Below, in pieces: positions 5,042-5,468 of a stretch of 5,468 nucleotides of DNA. The stretch covers positions 1 through 5,468 of the forward strand of contig UQSB01000079.1 in the NCBI GenBank assembly GCA_900543505.1, given 5' to 3'. The translations under genes and the position numbers were made by a program. Each line of letters starts with the position of its first letter. The first letter of the stretch is position 1. Origin of the DNA: an uncultured Collinsella sp. (lineage in GTDB: Bacteria; Actinomycetota; Coriobacteriia; Coriobacteriales; Coriobacteriaceae). A model generated the notes under the pieces. It saw nothing but the letters and a program-made list of their open reading frames with translations. It had not been told where the DNA came from and did no database searches.

Positions 5042-5070
5042 TTGACTCCAATAAGCTAAAGTGGTTTTAT
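5042..5070 (+). promoter_or_regulatory. Promoter of the first tRNA-Arg
   Basis: TTGACT (5042-5047) matches the -35 consensus at five of six bases and is 17 bp from a weaker -10, TTTTAT (5065-5070). Start near 5077 lies just before the tRNA at 5083. The distance from -35 to tRNA (41 bp) is identical in the second tRNA-Arg unit. Confidence 0.65.
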
Positions 5071-5082
5071 ATGTCTTGCGCT

Positions 5083-5159
5083 GCGGCGTTACCTCAGCTG
5101 GATAGAGGGTCTGACTACGAATCAGAACGTCATAGGTTCGAATCCTATACGCCGCACCA
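5083..5159 (+). tRNA. tRNA-Arg (anticodon ACG), first copy
   Basis: This is a 77-nt tRNA. Acceptor GCGGCGT (5083-5089) pairs with ACGCCGC (5149-5155), then A5156 and an encoded CCA (5157-5159). The anticodon stem TCTGA/TCAGA (5110-5114/5122-5126) holds loop CTACGAA with anticodon ACG at 5117-5119. A34 of this tRNA is normally converted to inosine by TadA, so it reads CGU, CGC and CGA. The T-stem is ATAGG/CCTAT. It differs from the second copy by one compensated T-stem pair. Confidence 0.97.
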
Positions 5160-5170
5160 ATTGAAATTGA

Positions 5171-5199
5171 AAGCCTCCGGCAACGGGGGCTTTTCTTTT
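5171..5199 (+). terminator. Terminator of the first tRNA-Arg
   Basis: The stem AAGCCTCCG/CGGGGGCTT (5171-5179/5184-5192, one G-T pair) has a GCAA tetraloop (5180-5183) and a T-rich tail TTTTCTTTT to 5199. It starts 12 bases after CCA, like the tRNA-Leu terminator, and has the same GCAA loop. Confidence 0.9.
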
Positions 5200-5200
5200 A

Positions 5201-5228
5201 TGGCAACACCGCATGGATTCGAACCTCG
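5201..5228 (-). pseudogene. tRNA 3'-end remnant or mimic, antisense to tRNA-Arg
   Basis: On the minus strand, GGTTCGAATCC (5225 down to 5215) is a canonical T-arm core with the same loop as tRNA-Arg. Exact tRNA spacing follows: seven acceptor-like bases CGGTGTT (5211-5205), discriminator G5204 and CCA (5203-5201). The T-stem keeps four of five pairs if one G-T is allowed. No 5' partner AACACCG is visible upstream on that strand, so the tRNA body is gone. Its position beyond the terminator matches the remnant after tRNA-Leu. Confidence 0.5.
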
Positions 5229-5282
5229 GTCGAGGCACGAACAACTTAATTATCACTCCGTAAAATTTTTTCTAATTGTCGC

Positions 5283-5311
5283 TTGACCCATCGGGGGCTC
5301 GCGTGCATAAT
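5283..5311 (+). promoter_or_regulatory. Promoter of the second tRNA-Arg
   Basis: TTGACC (5283-5288) and CATAAT (5306-5311) each match the sigma70 consensus at five of six bases and are 17 bp apart. This is the best promoter in the window. It starts transcription near 5318, before the tRNA at 5324. Confidence 0.8.
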
Positions 5312-5323
5312 AATCCGTGCGTT

Positions 5324-5400
5324 GCGGCGTTACCTCAGCTGGATAGAGGGTCTGACTACGAATCAGAACGTCACAGGTTCGAATCCTGTACGCCGCACCA
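5324..5400 (+). tRNA. tRNA-Arg (anticodon ACG), second copy
   Basis: This 77-nt gene is identical to the first copy except for one T-stem base pair. T5133-A5147 there is C5374-G5388 here (stem ACAGG/CCTGT), so pairing is kept. Anticodon ACG is at 5358-5360, and CCA at 5398-5400 is encoded. The two genes are exactly 241 bp apart, including their -35 elements, which marks them as a tandem duplication of promoter plus gene. Confidence 0.97.
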
Positions 5401-5412
5401 GTCGAATTTGAG

Positions 5413-5434
5413 AGCCCCCGGAAACGGGGGCTTT
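5413..5434 (+). terminator. Terminator of the second tRNA-Arg
   Basis: An 8-bp stem AGCCCCCG/CGGGGGCT (5413-5420/5425-5432) closes a stable GAAA tetraloop. The T-tract is only three bases (5432-5434), so termination may lean on the strong stem. Bases 5435-5468 show no further feature. Confidence 0.8.
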
Positions 5435-5468
5435 CGCATAAGGGGCAAGGAATGCTGGAACAGGAAAA

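Noticed and set aside
4990..5286. 98-codon frame across the first tRNA-Arg
   Set aside because: It reads straight through the tRNA gene and its terminator, so it is not a protein gene.
5083..5400. CRISPR-like repeat pair
   Set aside because: The repeats are two full tRNA-Arg genes, not short spaced repeats.

Overview
The window looks like a chromosomal housekeeping region of a moderately GC-rich actinobacterium of the class Coriobacteriia, most likely Collinsella or a close relative. This taxonomic call is an inference from codon choice, protein style and CCA-encoding tRNA genes with private promoters and terminators; no marker in the window proves it. Nothing here looks like phage, a plasmid or CRISPR.

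Layout, left to right. (1) 1-412: a tRNA-Leu(CAG) gene with its own promoter and terminator. It is followed by a repeat-rich stretch in which the last bases of the tRNA plus the terminator occur a second time 189 bp downstream, around a minus-strand tRNA 3'-end remnant and a GC-rich three-armed palindrome. (2) 470-1885: an SPFH/band-7 membrane-anchored protein and RlmH, a 23S rRNA methyltransferase, 6 bp apart and almost certainly cotranscribed. (3) 1959-2729: a divergent ProC (pyrroline-5-carboxylate reductase). (4) 2730-2887: a nested palindrome that fills the whole gap between proC and a convergent 57-codon membrane protein gene on the minus strand (2886-3059). (5) 3060-3170: a short divergent promoter region for that small gene and serS. 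(6) 3171-4454: serS, seryl-tRNA synthetase, ending in a strong UUCG-loop terminator. (7) 4555-5005: an unrecognised 125-residue protein with a good LexA/SOS-box-like palindrome upstream. (8) 5042-5434: two tRNA-Arg(ACG) genes in tandem, each with its own -35/-10 promoter and terminator, spaced as a 241-bp unit. The first is again followed by a minus-strand tRNA 3'-end remnant.

The shared theme is translation: three tRNA genes, a tRNA synthetase and a ribosome methyltransferase, with proline synthesis and two small unknown proteins in between. The least ordinary material is between genes. Inverted tRNA 3' ends sit about 41 bp beyond the CCA of two different tRNA genes, at exact tRNA spacing. 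A nested palindrome separates proC from the small gene. A candidate SOS operator precedes the orphan gene.
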